64,000 nt of DNA from Argyresthia goedartella (Eukaryota; Arthropoda; Insecta; Lepidoptera; Argyresthiidae): NCBI GenBank assembly GCA_949825045.1, contig OX463829.1, forward strand, positions 806,001 to 870,000, in the 5' to 3' direction. Below the pieces are notes generated by a model. It was not told where the DNA came from, searched no databases, and was given only the letters and a program-made list of their open reading frames with translations. Both the position numbers and the translations under genes were made by a program. This document shows, piece after piece, positions 9,984-20,986 of the stretch (the stretch's first letter is position 1; each line of letters opens with the position of its first letter).

Positions 9984-10464
9984 TGCTCGCGCAAAGCCTT
10001 CGATAACCCAGTGGAGCCCGTTTTTGGTTTTGTTCTATGTCAATTGTCAGGCGTTGTTGATCTGATCAATGCTGGATTGGAACCTTACCTTAGCCACGAT
10101 ACTCTGCCGCCTTTAATTAGTATCCGCCGTTCCTCGCGAAGCAAAATGTCCTCGACACCACGTGCTGGCGCCGCGTGGACTGTAACCTGCGACCCTCCAA
10201 GGGCCACAAACCGCCGATCCTCAGTGCAATCCTTGCACTGAGAGTTGCATACACACTGCACAATTGTTGTAACAGAAGCACAGAGTCCGAGAGTCCATAA
10301 AACCGATTAATTTGAATTATTTTCCGGGACCGCAATGAATCGTGTGCCGAGTCCGGCGACCGAGCGCGGGTGTCCGCTCATGCGTACACTAGCGCCACCG
10401 TAGGCGCACACGGCCAGGCAGGGAAACCAATACATCAAAGAATCAGAACCACAACGCCCGACCA
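9984..10464 (-). repeat. BEL/Pao-2 3' LTR
   Basis: 481 bp. It is longer than the 5' LTR by an extra stretch near 10210-10243 that includes a perfect small palindrome (CTCAGTGCAA/TTGCACTGAG). Confidence 0.9.
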
Positions 10465-10495
10465 TACCTCCCCCTAACCAAGGCCCCCTTGGTTC

Positions 10496-11372
10496 CTATA
10501 CCTCTAAGGGTAACCGACACAACTTAGAAATGGGCCGAAGAAGTGTCCCATTCTGAGTCCTTACTTCCGCAACCCGAACAACACCGTCTTTTCCGGGTAA
10601 TAACTTAACTAACCGACCGCGCCGCCATTGTAAAGCAGGATAGTTATCCTCCTTAATTAAAACTAAATCATCCAACTTCGGTGGATCCGTATGATCAGTC
10701 CATTTATACCGTTGTTGCAACGTATGAAGATATTCCGTTCTCCATCGCGACCAAAAATGTTGAGACATCTTTTGGATTTGTTCATACCGTGATAACCGAG
10801 TCATTTTAACCTCTTCATATGGATATTCCGGAAGCGAAACCAACGGTTGGCCTATCAAGAAGTGGCCCGGGGTTAATACTTCATAATCAGTTGGATCCGT
10901 ACTAAGTGGACATAGAGGCCGAGAATTCATAACCGCTTCTACCTTAGCAAAGAAAGTAGCAAGTTCTTCAAAGGTTAACCGAGTTTCACCGAGCACGCGC
11001 CGAGCGTGAGTTTTTGCCGTTTTGACTGCCGTCTCGAAAAGCCCACCGTGATTTGGACTTGACGGTGCGTTAAACAACCACTTAATATCATTTTTCGTAA
11101 GACTACGTTCTAATTCCGAATGATTATCCCTTAAGAATATATACAATTCTTTTAAATACCGATCCGCAGCACTATAATTACTACCGCAATCAGACCTGAC
11201 TAACGAAGGCAATCCCCTACGTGACGTAAACCGAGTGAAGCATGCCACGAACGCCTCTAGTGACAGGTCAGCCACTATTTCCAAATGCACAGCCTTTGTA
11301 GCTAAGCACACGAAAATACAAAGATAACACTTTAGTATCTTTACATTCCGTAGTGAACTAGACTTTATATAG
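10496..11372 (-). pseudogene. BEL/Pao-2 integrase core and C-terminal domain
   Basis: The open frame of 271 codons starts inside the core (CLATKAVHLEIVADLS). It includes RSDCGSNY with the second catalytic Asp, NHGGLFETAVKTAK with the catalytic Glu, the STDPTDYEVLTPGHFLIGQP block and a C-terminal DLVLI/WRRGRLV domain, ending RLPLEV next to the polypurine tract. A single frameshift near 11372 separates it from the upstream half. Otherwise this segment is undamaged. Confidence 0.9.
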
Positions 11373-12120
11373 AACGGCCCACAAAGTCTGTTCCCGTTCC
11401 GAGAAATGAACGCACGCCCCTTACCCGATCCTCTGGCAAATCTGCCATGAAAGGTTGCGTTGGTCGCGCCCTAGACCGAAAGCACTGAATGCACTTGAAT
11501 GTGATATGACGACATACACGCCGCCGTGCCAAAACTATCCAGTAGCCCCGAGAAAGAATAGCCGCAAGCGAGTTTGCCCCGACGTGGCAATAAACCTTAT
11601 GATAATGTGTAACTAATAAGTCCGTGAATTTACTCTTTCCTGGTAAAAGGATTTGATGCCGAGAGCTATACGGTAATTCCGAAGCCGATATCCGACCGCC
11701 GACCCTAATTATGTCATCCCTATCAATGAACAAATTAAGCCGTTTACATGAAGTTCTTATAATCTTGCCTGTTTTTAAAGCATTGATTTCTTCCGCAAAG
11801 TGTTCTGATTGTACCATCCGAGTTAAACACAGTAATGCATTTCTACGTTCCAAAGTAGAAAGGTTTTTTCCGAGTGACCGATCGGCTGACTGAGTTTTAC
11901 AATTTTTTCCGAACCGCAACAAGTAATCTGTCACATTTAATAGCGTCTCGACATTAACCACCTTAGACTTAAGACCGGGCAGCATATCCGATGGAAAATC
12001 CGTACAATCCGTAGGCCATTGTTCCCGTGAACAATGTAACCACCGCGGCCCCCACCACAGCTGGTGCTGCAGCAGCTCAGTAACCGACGTCCCACGTGAC
12101 GCTACATCCGCACAGTTCAT
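11365..12120 (-). pseudogene. BEL/Pao-2 integrase zinc domain and upstream linker
   Basis: The frame begins NCADVASRG (the end of RNase H linker), then LWWGPRWL, DDIIRVGGRI, HYHKVYCHVG and CIQCFRSRARP, giving the HHCC zinc-binding pattern of retroviral integrases. It ends at the frameshift before the DDE core. Upstream it is continuous with the RNase H frame apart from one in-frame TAA at 12169-12171. Confidence 0.88.
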
Positions 12121-12168
12121 ATCACTGGGAAATTGTCTCCAGTTAATTTTAACCTGCGAGGCGTTTAT

Positions 12169-13014
12169 TTAGGAAACCCGATTTCCTTCAAACACCTGTA
12201 ATTTGTGAGCCGGTGTACGTAGCCACGCCAGTACTATAGTACTATCGCACCACCCTACTACCTCATCAAACTCAATAATGTCCGCCATCGAAGATACCAC
12301 ATGATTAATAAGTTTAGTTAACAATGCGGCACCATTAAGCTCTAGTTTAGGTATTGTCTGTTTTGTCCGTAACGGAGCTACCCTGGACTTGGCCATGAGT
12401 AACTTCACGCATACCCTACCCTCCGTGTCAACCGACCGCAAATAAACTGATGCCGCGTACCCTTGCGACGAACCGTCACCATAACCGTGCAGTGAAAACC
12501 GAGCGACCCCATCAGGTTTGATACACCTAAGAATCGTTAATGACATTAAATTATTTAAGTCCGCTATAATATCACGCCATTTGCGTAAAATATCATCTGA
12601 TGCTGGAGCATCCCATTCGACCTTGCTCGAGTTGTCATTGCTGGCGAGTAGTGATTGTAACAATAATTTAATTTTGAAAACCACCGGAGCTATCCACCCT
12701 AATGGATCATATAACCGAGATACCATGGACAATATACTACGCAGAGTCACCGTTTTATCATTTGGTAGTTTTACCCGATATGTAAAACTATCATCCCGAG
12801 GATTCCATTGTATACCGAGAACTTTTATGAGTCCTGTCTCATCCGTGTCATCAAATGTATGAAGCGTTTCTAAATGGTCTAAAGGTAAGCCTTCTAATAG
12901 TTCAGGCACGTTAGATGACCATTTCCGAAGTTCGTAACCGGCCGTGTGCATAAGTTCTGTCAACTCAGTTTTTAATGTCAATGCCTCTTGAATAGAATCC
13001 GCCCCATCGTTCAA
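12169..13014 (-). pseudogene. BEL/Pao-2 RT thumb and RNase H
   Basis: The YVDD catalytic box lies immediately upstream (about 13015-13026). The frame then gives WSSNVPELLEG, VLGIQWNPRDDSF, SRLYDPLGWIAPV and the RNase H blocks SLHGYGDGSSQGYAASVYL, IPKLELNGAALLTKL and GWCDSTIVLAWL. One premature TAA ends it; reading continues in the same frame at 12168. Confidence 0.88.
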
Positions 13015-13078
13015 GTCATCAACATAACTATTTGACCGAAGTAGCCGAGCCGCCCGAGGGTATTTAGCCTGCCCATCA

Positions 13079-13594
13079 TCAGCCAGTTAATGAAGGCCCC
13101 GTATTGCAATAAAGAGACTTGACTTTAAACCGTAAGTATTTGTAAGCAAGCAGGGGTTCCGTAGGAGCCGATTTCCAATACAATAGTTGATATTTCCTAT
13201 CAGCAGGATTCATCCATGTTTGTCTAAACATCATTTTTACGTCCGTCGTAAATACAACCCGATACCGCCTAAAATTTAGAATTATCTGAGTTATATCATT
13301 TTGTAACCGTTCACCCGAATATAAACAGTCGTTCAGAGAAGCGCCCGAGTTTGTTTGTACGCTGCCGTCAAATACAACGCGAATTTTTGCCGTATAGCCC
13401 GATTTTTTAAAAACTCCGTGATGTGCAAGTAAATAATGTTCCTCTTCCGAATGTATGTTGAAATTAGAAACCGCCATATGCCCGAGTGCTAAATATTCCG
13501 CCATAAATTGTATGTATTTTTCCCGATATTCAGATTGCCGAGCCATTCTTTTTTCAAGAGCTGAAAACCGCCGTAATGCCGTTTGCCGAGAGTC
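13079..13594 (-). pseudogene. BEL/Pao-2 RT fingers and palm
   Basis: Reads DSRQTALRRFSALEKRM, YLLAHHGVFK, IRVVFDGSVQTNSGASLND and VVFTTDVKMMFRQ, the RT fingers and first catalytic Asp. Its apparent N-terminus (13595-13669) is encoded by the inserted LTR. The true upstream coding is at 17046-17213, where PLIPGHSRLG joins GDSRQTA in frame across the insertion. Confidence 0.88.
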
Positions 13595-13598
13595 ACCC

Positions 13599-13729
13599 TG
13601 TAAGGATCGGCCTATTAGGTGTGGAATGAGGCAGTCACATGTTCGAAAGACAGTTGTATATTGAGTCATGAATCATAATAAAGAGGCTATTTATAGATGT
13701 AAGTAGGGTTCAGGTGTGCATACACTACA
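13599..13729 (-). repeat. LARD 3' LTR
   Basis: 131 bp. The minus strand carries TATAAATA as a possible core promoter. It abuts the polypurine tract. Confidence 0.88.
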
Positions 13730-16428
13730 CCTTCCCCCTTTTTTGAAAGTAAAAAATATGCATATAATTTTTATGACATTTAACAATTTAGATCTAATAA
13801 CATCAAAACAACAATCTAATAAGTAACTAATTTCTGTAAAAATAACAATAAAATAAATCACCTGTGTAAAATATCAATTGAAAATTTAAAATCTGTAAAA
13901 AAATATAACAAATGAAAACCTTTTATATTTTTGTTTGCTGGATACAATTTTTTCAATACTATCAAAATCAACTATAACCATTTATTACTATTTCTCACCC
14001 CTTTTTAACACCTATTTTTAAACAACTTCATTAAAGTACATTGATAATGATTACATAAGAACATCAGGTTATGTATTTTCTAAAACTAATTTTGAATACA
14101 CGAAATAAACGAATAAGTACATACACAAGTAAATACACGAAACTAAAATATCTATCTGTTTTAGGGGTAGGGTTGACGACATGAACGAATTTTATACATT
14201 TAAACAAAATAACACAAAATCATAAAATAAATGAAACGCAAAACAAAAGTACATATTTCTCAATCCTTCATCAAACATGAGAACGTTTTATTTTTAACAC
14301 ATTGAACTTTTACACAAAATTATAACAATTAATCAGTTGCAATTTCAAAACTCCACATTTCTCATTCCTTCTAAATCTCTTTCCTTTCTTCACGCATTTA
14401 TTTACTTTTGTCAAATTTTATTCCATAATCACTAACTACTTTTTTGTTTATTTATCCATTGCATACCTACTTCCATCTCAAAAGAAAATCGTCACATCTT
14501 ATAAAAATATAAATCTTCATTGCAAAACTATCAAAAATATACTCGCTTTTCATAAACAATCGCTATCAATCAAAGTCTCTATTTTATTATAATCTCCTTA
14601 TCACTTCATATAGGTACTTTAATTATCGGGATCCGGACCCTTAATATTCACATGTAGTGAGTGCACATTTATAGGTACTTTTTATACACACTGGTATTTA
14701 CTTTATAAGGTACTTTTTATAATAATACTTAAATACATAGACTACTAGTACCTGGCTCCAGGTCTACCTGCCTGAGCCTGCTCGCGAGCTTATTAGGTCA
14801 TCGATATCCAACTTTCTCACGAAGGAAACTCGTTCACATCATGATCGAAGAGGAAGGATTCGTGCCTTGTACCTTGTACCTTTGAGACTTTGATGAAAAT
14901 ACAATAACATATCGGACTCGCCAATAGTTACGTACCATACTAAAAACATAACTTATACTCAATCAATACGAATCCTTCGAATTTTAAGATATTCTGTAAA
15001 GATTGGATGATCATTCCAACTTTTCTCGAATACTTAACAAACGAAGTGTTCCCAACTAACTTGCTCTGTGGCCTAGAGTAACAATCCTGCACATTCCACA
15101 CCTTCTCTCAAATTCATACTTTTTAATCCTAAAGACAGCAAAAACCAACATTCCCAAATCCAAACAAAAATCAACTTTCCTATGTAATACTATCATAAAA
15201 CTCAAAAATATCAAATATTAAATAAACCTTCATAACAACGATTAACTTTTAATTTAATTCAATTTCCATACTTTTCAACTCTCAATATAAAACAAGAAGA
15301 AGTGACCATATCCGCTGGTCAGACTATAATTCTATTAATAGACTCGATTGCAATCTGTAAAATAAAATAAAAGTAAATGCAATCTTGAAACAAACTGTTG
15401 TATTAAACTAACGTAAGTGGTTCCGTCGTTAGTAATGTATTTTAAATCTGAGGTTAAACTACTTTATCTGTAAATTATTCTGAAAAACTAATGAAACATA
15501 AAAATCTGAACACACAAAAAAAAATAACTCAAGTTATCTTCTCTCTAAGACGTACTTATTTAGCATACTAAATATTTATTACACACACTCAACTGATTTT
15601 CGTACATACTCATACTATTAAAATTCATTTCATATTATAACTTGAAAATGGTTTCATACTTAATCTCTCTGCGGTACCCTAAACTCGCTATCAATCATCC
15701 ATCACCTTTTATGTATCTTCCATATTAGTCGCATGAAACTAAAATCTTTCGCTCTATACAAGTCGCACTGCGGTAACATGAACTACTAATTATTATAATA
15801 ACAATTCTGTTTCTCTGTAATCAAAACATGTGTTATGTTCTAATCTAATTTGGTTTCTTCTGCAGTGTAGCATGTCCATATTTGGTTCGCCTGCGAACAC
15901 TGGATTGAATTTCTATACTTAACTTTTGAATAACTTTGACTGTTACCAAGTCAAATGAACAACTGAATCATTTATGTACTTGATTGTACATTTGGAGTAA
16001 ATCAGAATTATGATGCAATATAAAAAAAATACTAGCGGTTATAAAACAAAAAATAACAAAACTTTCAACTTCATACTTCACACTTTTTATCACATTATTC
16101 CCAGATTTTTCAAAATCTCCTCAAAAATAAAAAAATACTGTCAAATCATCTCATCCCAAATAACTCGTGTCTAACTTATTTACTTTTCGGCTTTCAAAAA
16201 TATCTCCATTCCTAAAAAATAATATCAATCGTTCATTCACACTTCTCTTGCTGACTATACTGTACTACTAACTTTTCGTTCTATGCCATTCATCATAATA
16301 CTATTTTAGTTACTTCATGCAATCTTCATTTGGAAAAATAATTATATTAATATTGATCGTATCGTCAACCCTTTGACAATACAAAATCTAGCCAAAACTT
16401 AAATATACTAATCGACAAATAATTTAAT

Positions 16429-16644
16429 TTACTTACATGTCATACGTATAATAAAACCCATTGTCCAAAAAACACATTGACGCCACGACGTCATCGCCCG
16501 TGTCGCACGCAGCTCGCTCGGAGTCAGCACATCCTGGGAACCGTACATCTCCCAGCTGCGCCTCACTTGACCCGTACGGTTACGCCCAGCGCCCTGCTTC
16601 CACATCATCAGGCTTAGGAAATCGCCCGGCACCCGGCAGCACAA
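16429..16644 (-). other. small open frame in LARD leader
   Basis: 71 codons on the sense strand of the LARD, downstream of its 5' LTR, in the only GC-richer patch (16480-16640). The translation has no recognisable gag motif. It is probably leader or packaging sequence rather than a gene. Confidence 0.25.
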
Positions 16645-16914
16645 ATCTTCTGTAATATTTTCTTTTCTCTTCTTGTGTAAATATATTCTTTCTTCTATAA
16701 TTATCTTCTTTCTTCTATTTATCCGTCTTCTTCTGGCTGCAATCCGCTAATCTCTTCATAGGTCATCCCGTTCTTTTTCTCTATATATTTATCTTCGTTA
16801 TATTTCTCGTTTCCAAGTTCTTCAAGTATTATTTAAATATTATTTGAATTTATTTAATCGCCATTCGGCACAGCACTACCTCGCGAGAGGTAGGCTGGCC
16901 TGGCAAGGTCGCCA

Positions 16915-17045
16915 TGTAAGGATCGGCCTATTAGGTGTGGAATGAGGCAGTCACATGTTCGAAAGACAGTTGTATATTGAGTCATGAATCATAATAAAGA
17001 GGCTATTTATAGATGTAAGTAGGGTTCAGGTGTGCATACACTACA
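16915..17045 (-). repeat. LARD 5' LTR
   Basis: 131 bp, identical by eye to 13599-13729, followed on the minus strand by the primer-binding-like site with no spacer. Confidence 0.88.
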
Positions 17046-17213
17046 ACCCAGCCGAGAGTGACCTGGGATAAGTGGTAGCCGGACCACATATTTGCCGTCC
17101 TTATCCCTATACGTGGTTGAAACATACAAGTTTTCACAATCCACGTCCGCCGGATCCCTAATTTTGCTCATAGGGGGCTCTTCTGTACGCCAGAACCTCT
17201 CTACAGCTTCCAC
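17046..17213 (-). pseudogene. BEL/Pao-2 protease-RT linker
   Basis: Reads VEAVERFWRTEEPP and DGKYVVRLPLIPG, the linker leading into RT. It ends at the ACCC target duplication. A stop precedes it at 17214. Confidence 0.85.
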
Positions 17214-17491
17214 TTAAGTCGTTGCCGCGATTTTTCTGATATCACTCGACGCCGCCGAGTCACGACATGACGTCACAGGGCCGAATACTGCGAAGTCAAA
17301 AATGGTTGAAACATACAAGTTTTCACAATCCACGTCCGCCGGATCCCTAATTTTGCTCATAGGGGGCTCTTCTGTACGCCAGAACCTCTCTACAGCTTCC
17401 ACTTAAGTCGTTGCCGCGATTTTTCTGATATCACTCGACGCCGCCGAGTCACGACATGACGTCACAGGGCCGAATACTGCGAAGTCAAAAA
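17114..17491 (-). repeat. 189-bp tandem duplication inside BEL/Pao-2
   Basis: 17114-17302 and 17303-17491 are near-identical direct repeats of 189 bp. Each contains the FWRTEEPP linker and an upstream stretch, so the linker is encoded twice, with a stop in each copy. This is a local duplication rather than a mobile element. Confidence 0.85.
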
Positions 17492-17997
17492 TAGTACCCA
17501 ACGCATGGGGTCCGCCGCCGCCGCCGACTCCTAGATTAACCTTATAACCAGTAAGGATCTGACCTAAGATGTCACAACCGAATATGACGTCTATCCCAGA
17601 CGAATAATAACCGTCGCTATCCGAATCCGATATTTGTATATCTCCTTGGGATATACACAGCTTCCGAGCTAAATATGTCGTTGGCTTCTTAAGAACCGCC
17701 GCCGTAACCGATAATATTGGTTGACCAGATTTTTCTGGTCTAAAACTAAATTTCACAACATGTTGACTACCGTTAATACTAATACCGCCTATACCTATCA
17801 TAGGTGTTTGAGTGTAATACCGTTTCAAACCTAGGTTAGTAACAAGATCACTCCGAATAATAGTTAATTGCGATCAGAGATCTAACATCGCCCGAGCCCG
17901 TACAAACTCACCATGAGCCGATTTAACCTGAATAATAACCTTAGGTAATATTACATTATCCGATAACCTAGGTGCCGCCGAAACAGTATTACATGCT
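17403..17997 (-). pseudogene. BEL/Pao-2 protease region, active site damaged
   Basis: The frame from about 17995 reads PKVIIQVKSAHGEF and AMLDL, then a stop and SQLTIIRSDLV. The expected LLDSGSQ active site is therefore altered to LDL-stop-SQ. It continues with VIFGCDILGQIL, the end of the protease-like domain. Loss of the active site means no processing by this copy. Confidence 0.8.
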
Positions 17998-18331
17998 AAT
18001 TGCTATTGTTGTGATGAGCTCTGAGGCTCGCCGATATTTGCCGCATCGCGAAAACCAAAAATGCCGCATCCAACCGATTATACATCTCCGTGGCGTTCCT
18101 GTCATCATAGCCCCGTATCTTTTCCGCATCCGAATCATCCTTGAGAACTAATAGCAAGCCCTCATATGCCTCGGTTAACACAGTAAAACGATCTTCCAGT
18201 TTTCTCAACCTAGCAGAAAGCACAGATCCCGACTGTGTTGCATTTTCTAACAACGCAATAGAATTAGTTAGCCAATCGTATTGAATTTTGAATTTACATT
18301 CATTAGCCTTAGTGGCCATAGTTGCAAACAA
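17996..18331 (-). pseudogene. BEL/Pao-2 gag, N-terminal 110 residues
   Basis: The frame starts MFATMATKANECKF and has the helical charged N-terminal gag region (LRKLEDRFTVLTEAYEGL), ending after 111 codons. Protease-like coding follows directly in another frame, so most of gag, including the DUF1759 segment and zinc knuckles, is deleted. Confidence 0.65.
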
Positions 18332-18741
18332 ATGCGAACCGCCCGAACCGAGACAACTGCCGAATTTTTTCTACCTACCCTACAAGAATTTTATCCGCAG
18401 AACTACTGAATTAATCCCGAGTACCAATGTGATATTGTTTTATATCTAATTTCCGAATTTAGTTGACCGACCGCCGTATTACCTATGACCTGCACTGAGG
18501 TAATAATCAGAGTAAACAAGGTCCGATTTTCACTCGCGCGCTCGCGAAGTAAATATGAACAATGGCCGCCGAATTGCTCACTTGCCGACACGACACGACA
18601 ATGAATGAATATGGCGCCGCAAAAATACGTAACTAAACCGAACCAAAATGGATAACCGTACCGAAAAATTGATGGTTATGATTCCAACGAACAATTATCG
18701 ACTATTAGAACTGTAAATCCGGCTCGACGTGACCAAAATTA
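18332..18741. other. BEL/Pao-2 5' leader
   Basis: Non-coding sequence between the 5' LTR and gag on the minus strand. Confidence 0.6.
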
Positions 18742-19194
18742 TGCTCGCGCAAAGCCTTCGACAACCCAGTGGAGCCCGTTTTTGGTTTTGTTCTATGTCA
18801 ATTGTCAGGCGTTGTTGATCTGATCAATGCTGGATTGGAACCTTACCTTAGCGACGATATTCTGCCGCATTTAATTAGTATCCGCCGTTCCTCGCGAAGC
18901 AAAATGTCCTCGACACCACGTGCTGGCGCCGCGTGGACTGTGACCTGCGACCCTCCAAGGGCCACAAACCGCTGAGTTGCATACACTGCACAATTGTTGT
19001 AACAGAACCACAGAGTCCGAGAGTCCATAAAACCGATTAATTTGAATTATTTTCCGGGACCGCAATGAATCGCGTTCCGAGTCCGGCGACCGAGCGCGGG
19101 TGTCCGCTCATGCGTACACTAGCGCCACCGTAGGCGCACACGGCCAGGCAGGGAAACCAATACATCAAAGAATCAGAACCACAACGCCCGACCA
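18742..19194 (-). repeat. BEL/Pao-2 5' LTR
   Basis: 453 bp, TG...CA, nearly identical to 9984-10464 apart from the missing palindromic stretch and a few substitutions. Confidence 0.9.
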
Positions 19195-19199
19195 CTCTT

Positions 19200-19947
19200 C
19201 AGATGTTGCATTTTTTGGCATTTTGGTATGACCGGGCTCCTGTGAATGATATCCATGAATAAATCTCTGAATGAGGTCCATTGATTGTAGTGACCTGAAA
19301 ATTCTGGAATCTCAATTCTTGGCGTTGTTTTTTGCATGGCATGTTTTCTTGTTGAGTGACCTCTTCGTGTTTTCGTAGTTAATGTCCAGTTGGTTGTATC
19401 GTTCTTCGTACTCTTGGTCGGGCGTTTCCCATTGACTGTCGAGTACCCAGTGAAGTTTTTCAATTGAGGTCCATTTTTGTTTGATGTCGTGGATGTAGTC
19501 ATCAATGTCCCACTTTTATAGATAGTCCATTGAGTTGATCTTGTCGAGGGTTCGCTCTAGAGATCTGAAGTTTGACTATTGCTGACGAAGCAGTTGCTTG
19601 ATTTTTGTGTCCGCAGGGGTTGGAGGGCTCGGCGGCTCAGTTGTTGGTTTTGTTATACCTGAAGTTCTTGGTTTGCTCATTGAATTGATCATATCCATCT
19701 TCGTCCTGGTATACATCTCCTTAGTTTTCTGGTAGACGTTGTCAATAAAGTATGGTATGTTCTTGTCTTCAATTTGAGCTAGCAGTTGCGGGTGGGATTC
19801 TTCGAATGCTTGCCACTGGTTTTCCAGAGATAGAAGTCGCTTAGTTAGATATTCTTGAGTTTTTCTTGTTGCGGAGTCTTTATGATAGTTGTTGCATAAT
19901 GTTTTGAAGTTTTCAAAGGCAAGAGCTTGAGTTTTGAGTTCTTCCAT
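19200..19947 (-). pseudogene. BEL/Pao-1 gag, N-terminal half
   Basis: Starts MEELKTQALAFENFKTLC, long charged helices, then a Pro-rich linker to a stop near 19576. A second frame (19505-19200) gives PRIEIPEFSGHYNQW and FRDLFMDIIH, the DUF1759-type gag core. That frame is cut by the BEL/Pao-2 insertion at CTCTT (19195-19199) and resumes at 9978. Confidence 0.82.
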
Positions 19948-20284
19948 TGTTAGTTGTTGTTAAGTTGAGTTACCGTTGAGTTGAAATTGAGTTATGTTGG
20001 AGTTACGTTGTCTTGATTTGAAGTAAGTTGAGTTAGAGATCCGTTGGATTCCCGCAGTGCCGTTGGCAGGAGGTTGTAGTTGTGGATATCGCTGGGTCCC
20101 GTCGATAGCTCACGAGTGTGAAACTCAATGCCCAACACCGATATTTGCGACCTCTCAATCCAATTCGGTGATTCCGCTTGTGGAGGCCGAACAGAACTGA
20201 TCCGCTATCGATTAGGAACAAAGAGCCACTAACGTGAACTGGAGTCTGTTGGATCCTTGATATCCGGTTCGAAGGACCATTAAA
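19948..20284. other. BEL/Pao-1 5' leader with primer-binding-like site
   Basis: Untranslated leader. The minus strand reads TGGTCCTTCGAACCGG a few bases after the LTR end, typical in position and form for a BEL/Pao primer-binding site. Confidence 0.65.
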
Positions 20285-20505
20285 TGTATGGTCAAACCCG
20301 TAGTTTACGAGATTATCCCACACACTCGAAATAGTTGTTAAAGTTATGAGTTAAACCAAAATTATTGCTGGATTACTATTTATTGATGTTATGCCGATGT
20401 ATAAAGACTGCACTAATATTTAGTTAAATATCATATAAGTAAGTTCGCCTGACTCGTGACTTAAACTAGGTTGCTGATCACAATATTGTGCGGCGTGACC
20501 GTACA
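20285..20505 (-). repeat. BEL/Pao-1 5' LTR
   Basis: 221 bp, pairs with 5045-5272, followed by the AGTAT target duplication. Confidence 0.9.
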
Positions 20506-20582
20506 AGTATTGATCTCTATTAAAATATATCGTCCTCTATTATGTACCCAAAACACAAGATCCTATTTGTGTAAGATTATCC
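20506..20582 (+). mobile_element. tRNA-derived SINE, right half
   Basis: Distal part of the SINE begun at 4897, starting with the duplicated AGTAT. Confidence 0.7.
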
Positions 20583-20585
20583 TCT

Positions 20586-20890
20586 TATATAACATAACAT
20601 AACGTCACGCCTTTTGTGGCAGAGGCACAATTGGGCCCACTTTGAGCCAGTTACTCCATTTTGCTTGACAAGGGGCTTGCTAACCGCCGCAGCTATGGAT
20701 GTTTCCTCACGATGTTTTTCCACCACCGTTATATATCGTCCATATAATGTACTTAAGATAAATTAATTATCTCATGGGTACATGGTCATACTTAAGATAA
20801 ATTAATTATCTCATTGGTACATGGTCAGGAATTGAACCTGCATTTCCTGTGTGAGAAGCAAGCGTGAACCCATTAGACCACGGAGCTATT
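20586..20890 (-). mobile_element. second tRNA-derived SINE type
   Basis: On the minus strand from 20890: A-box-like TGGTCTAATGGG, then B-box-like GGTTCAATTCC, then a body with ACATCGTGAGGAAAC and a tail of repeated TTATG. The segment next to the head holds a short tandem duplication (20751-20824). Confidence 0.65.
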
Positions 20891-20986
20891 ATATTTATGT
20901 ATGTTATTGTTAGAAATTATATCAAAATGTGGATACTAATGTCATCTGTTATCTAATAGGTTAAAACTGTAATCCATTGTCTATGT

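Larger units (their letters stand above)
13599..17045 (-). mobile_element. Non-coding LTR retroelement (LARD-like) nested in BEL/Pao-2 pol
   Basis: Direct repeats of 131 bp (13599-13729 and 16915-17045) start TG and end CA and are identical by eye. A 4-bp target duplication, ACCC, flanks them (13595-13598 and 17046-17049). On the minus strand the right repeat is followed at once by TGGCGACCTTGCC, a primer-binding-site-like sequence similar to the tRNA-Arg type known in 412/mdg1. The left repeat is preceded by the purine tract AAAAAAGGGGGAAGG. The 3.2-kb interior is very AT-rich with no gag, protease, RT or integrase frame. It must be mobilised in trans. Confidence 0.88.
9984..19194 (-). mobile_element. 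BEL/Pao-2 LTR retrotransposon nested in BEL/Pao-1 gag
   Basis: The LTRs at 9984-10464 and 18742-19194 (TGCTCG...GACCA) are flanked by a perfect 5-bp duplication, CTCTT (9979-9983 and 19195-19199). Coding on the minus strand gives a truncated gag, damaged protease, RT/RNase H, and integrase ending just upstream of a purine tract (TTAGGGGGAGGTA) that abuts the 3' LTR. It carries the 3.4-kb non-coding LTR element at 13599-17045. Removing this element with its ACCC duplication restores an in-frame pol junction. Confidence 0.92.
5045..20505 (-). mobile_element. BEL/Pao-1 LTR retrotransposon with env, carrying nested insertions
   Basis: The LTRs at 5045-5272 and 20285-20505 start TG and end CA. 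They are flanked by a perfect 5-bp target duplication, AGTAT (5040-5044 and 20506-20510), the size usual for BEL/Pao. Coding is on the minus strand: gag 5' part (19947-19200), nested BEL/Pao-2 (9984-19194 plus duplicated CTCTT), the rest of gag, protease, RT, RNase H, an integrase remnant and an env-like gene. A primer-binding-like TGGTCCTTCGAACCGG lies next to the 5' LTR. Many stops and deletions show it is dead. Confidence 0.9.

Noticed and set aside
13595..13669. MTQYTTVFRTCDCL as the true start of the BEL/Pao-2 RT protein
   Set aside because: These codons lie in the LTR of the inserted element; removing the insertion gives the real upstream coding.
16461..16655. Plus-strand 64-codon frame in the LARD
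   Set aside because: Antisense to the element, and no similarity to any known protein was recognised.
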